Assembly (NCBI GenBank): GCA_013138855.1
Contig: WTBX01000009.1
Span: forward strand, 1-7,206
Direction of reading: 5' to 3'
DNA: 7,206 nucleotides
Source: Methylococcaceae bacterium
GTDB lineage: Bacteria > Pseudomonadota > Gammaproteobacteria > Methylococcales > Methylomonadaceae
This document shows, piece after piece, positions 5,417 to 7,206 of this stretch (the first letter of the stretch is position 1; each line of letters begins with the position of its first letter). Position numbers and translations under genes: made by a program. Below the pieces are notes generated by a model. It was given only the letters and a program-made list of their open reading frames with translations. It ran no database searches and was not told where the DNA came from.

Positions 5417-7206
5417 ATGAAACTGAGAGATTATAAACGCGCCTTTAAAGTTGATTTAATGACTTGTTTCATTGGGTTAATTATTTTTACGGTTGCTATT
5501 GTTATCTATAGTTACAAGGTTAATTCTGAAAATACCTTAGCGTTATCTAATTCACTGCTTAATACCACCCTCAATCATGCGGTTAGCCAAACCACGCATC
5601 ATTTAAAAGTTGCTGAGAACAGTACTTCCTTAAGCACAATGTTATTGTCTAATGAGCTTAATATTATCAATGACCAGCATTTAGAACATCATGTTATTAA
5701 AATTTTAAAAAAAACCCCCTTTTTGTTTATGTATTACATAGGCGATGAACAAGGAAATTTTATTATGGGGTATCGAAATAAATTTGGATCTATTTCTACC
5801 AAATTAATAGATAACTCCACCGAAAAAACAAAAATAGTGTGGAAGTATCGTGGTGATAAGGAACAGGTTTTAAATACAAAAATTGAAACGGATATTGAAC
5901 CGAATGATGACTTCGATGCAAGGCAAAGAGTTTGGTATCAAGGTGCTAAAAAACGTTTAAATATATTTTGGACGGATGTTTATAAATTTTATAATAACGA
6001 AGCAGATAATATTTATCAAAAAGAAAATGATAGCCAGCAGTTATATGGTATTACTATCGCTAGCCCTATTCTTAATATTCAAGAACAATTTAAAGGCGTG
6101 GTCGGGGCTGATATTAGTTTGGATCTTTTATCTAATTTCTTTGCCTCATTAAAAATTGGTAAAAATGGTAAAACACTGGTAGTTAATAATGCTCGCAAAA
6201 TTATTTTGTTTTCAGATTTGAAAATAGATAAATTAATTAATGGGCGACCAGAAGGAATGAAGGTTAATGATATTGAAGACGGCTGGTTAAAAGAAGGGGT
6301 ACAAGAGTTTTTTAAAAAATATGATAAAGAATTTTTCTATTATTTTGAAGGTGAAAAATATTTTGTAAAAGTACATGATTTCTCCAAGGCTATCGGAAAA
6401 GATTGGTTCTTGATAATGATTGTGCCTGAAAATGATTTTTTAGGTGAAACTAAACAAGCGCGTGCTATGAGCTTGCTGGTCACCTCGATAATGTTATTCG
6501 TATCTGTGTTGTTTTGTATCTGGTTATCTCGTAGTTTGTCTAAGCCTATCGAAAGCATTACGCATACGATGAGACAAGTTAGAAACTTAGAGTTTAGCGA
6601 TTTAAAACCTTTATCATCGCCTATTCAAGAATTTCAGCAAATGTCGGATGCAACAACATCTATGACTCAAGGTTTAAAAGCCTTTTTAAAATATGTGCCG
6701 CCTTCATTAGTACAAAAACTTCTTAATGAAGGTGAAGCGGGAACGGCGGATTACCATGAATTAAATTTAAGTTTTTTCTTTTCTGATATAGAAGGTTTTA
6801 CGACGCTTTCAGAGGAAATAGGTCCTAAAGAGCTAATGACCGATTTATCTAATTATATTGATCAGATGACTAAAGTGATTGTATTGGAAAATCATGGCAC
6901 GATAGATAAATATATTGGTGACTCAGTGATGGCATTTTGGGGCGCACCTAAATATATTGCCGATCATTCCAGATTGGCTTGCCAATCTGCTTTAGATTGT
7001 CGGCGAACGATTGATAATTTAAACGAACAACGAATCGCTGAAGGCAAAAAGCCTTTTAATACCCGTATTGGGATTCATACAGGTTTAGCAATTGTCGGCA
7101 ATTTAGGTTCTTGTGATCGTATTAATTACACGGTGATTGGTGATAATGTTAATCTTGCTAGCCGTATCGAAGGTTTAAATAAAATTTATCATACTGACGT
7201 TCTAGT
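5417..7206 (+). CDS. Membrane-bound class III adenylate cyclase with dCache sensor and HAMP (3' end missing)
   Basis: The frame stays open from ATG 5417 to the right edge (596 residues, no stop), with AGG eight bases before the start. TM1 is at about 13-33. A periplasmic dCache-type sensor (about 35-345) carries DARQRVWY at 167-174, FWTDVY, and GVVGADISLDLL from 227. TM2 is at about 353-371, followed by a HAMP-like segment beginning SKPIESI at about 376, then a KYVPPSLV linker. The cyclase domain starts near 450. Its metal aspartates are D457 (FFSDIEGFT) and D502 (KYIGDSVMAFWG). K498 is the expected adenine-selecting lysine, T572 takes the place of the usual partner aspartate, as in several bacterial class III cyclases, and N579 and R583 (VNLASR) are the transition-state residues. 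All core residues are present, so it should make cAMP in response to a periplasmic ligand. The ligand is unknown. Only the last part of the catalytic domain and any C-terminal addition are missing. Confidence 0.93.
   Translation, partial: MKLRDYKRAFKVDLMTCFIGLIIFTVAIVIYSYKVNSENTLALSNSLLNTTLNHAVSQTTHHLKVAENSTSLSTMLLSNELNIINDQHLEHHVIKILKKTPFLFMYYIGDEQGNFIMGYRNKFGSISTKLIDNSTEKTKIVWKYRGDKEQVLNTKIETDIEPNDDFDARQRVWYQGAKKRLNIFWTDVYKFYNNEADNIYQKENDSQQLYGITIASPILNIQEQFKGVVGADISLDLLSNFFASLKIGKNGKTLVVNNARKIILFSDLKIDKLINGRPEGMKVNDIEDGWLKEGVQEFFKKYDKEFFYYFEGEKYFVKVHDFSKAIGKDWFLIMIVPENDFLGETKQARAMSLLVTSIMLFVSVLFCIWLSRSLSKPIESITHTMRQVRNLEFSDLKPLSSPIQEFQQMSDATTSMTQGLKAFLKYVPPSLVQKLLNEGEAGTADYHELNLSFFFSDIEGFTTLSEEIGPKELMTDLSNYIDQMTKVIVLENHGTIDKYIGDSVMAFWGAPKYIADHSRLACQSALDCRRTIDNLNEQRIAEGKKPFNTRIGIHTGLAIVGNLGSCDRINYTVIGDNVNLASRIEGLNKIYHTDVL

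Noticed and set aside
5705..5725. Possible frameshift in the cyclase at a run of eight A and five C
   Set aside because: Codon-by-codon reading stays in one frame through the run, with sensible dCache sequence on both sides.
6340..6558. Leftward 72-codon open frame
   Set aside because: It is antisense to the cyclase gene, across the end of the sensor domain and TM2, with no sign of being coding.

Overview
The window is AT-rich chromosomal DNA with four complete genes, one gene cut off by the right edge, and possibly the last codons of another gene at the left edge. The protein families (HemN, a ComF/GntX-type protein, a DHH phosphoesterase, a dCache-HAMP class III adenylate cyclase) and intergenic spaces full of short palindromic repeats suggest a gammaproteobacterium. 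The repeats recall Methylococcales methanotrophs or filamentous sulfur oxidisers, but genus-level placement is a guess. No phage, integrase, CRISPR, tRNA or rRNA is visible.

Layout: (1) bases 1-24 could be the tail of a rightward gene whose last residues resemble the end of the next gene. (2) A 101-bp palindromic element at 63-163 separates it from a leftward jetD-like gene (189-1391), which has the DUF3322 and DUF2220/Toprim architecture of the Wadjet nuclease subunit but no jetA, jetB or jetC upstream. (3) A rightward DHH phosphoesterase (1672-2628) lies between two inverted copies of a 39-bp CATGAAG repeat. (4) A leftward comF-like gene (2800-3492) converges on it. (5) A 328-bp space with three palindromic elements precedes a rightward hemN (3821-5200). 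(6) A perfect 16-bp inverted repeat separates hemN from a rightward membrane-bound adenylate cyclase (5417 to the right edge, no stop reached).

The genes do not form an operon or an obvious pathway: no two adjacent genes are tightly coupled, and each appears to be its own transcription unit. HemN makes protoporphyrinogen precursors without oxygen, the cyclase couples a periplasmic signal to cAMP, ComF-like proteins are linked to DNA uptake or thiol/carbon uptake, and the DHH protein probably acts on a phosphodiester substrate.

The points most worth following up are the orphan jetD with a possible tail-to-tail partner at the left edge, the DQH form of the DHH motif, and three unrelated repeat families built the same way: two inverted copies of a near-palindrome that differs from its own complement only at the centre.
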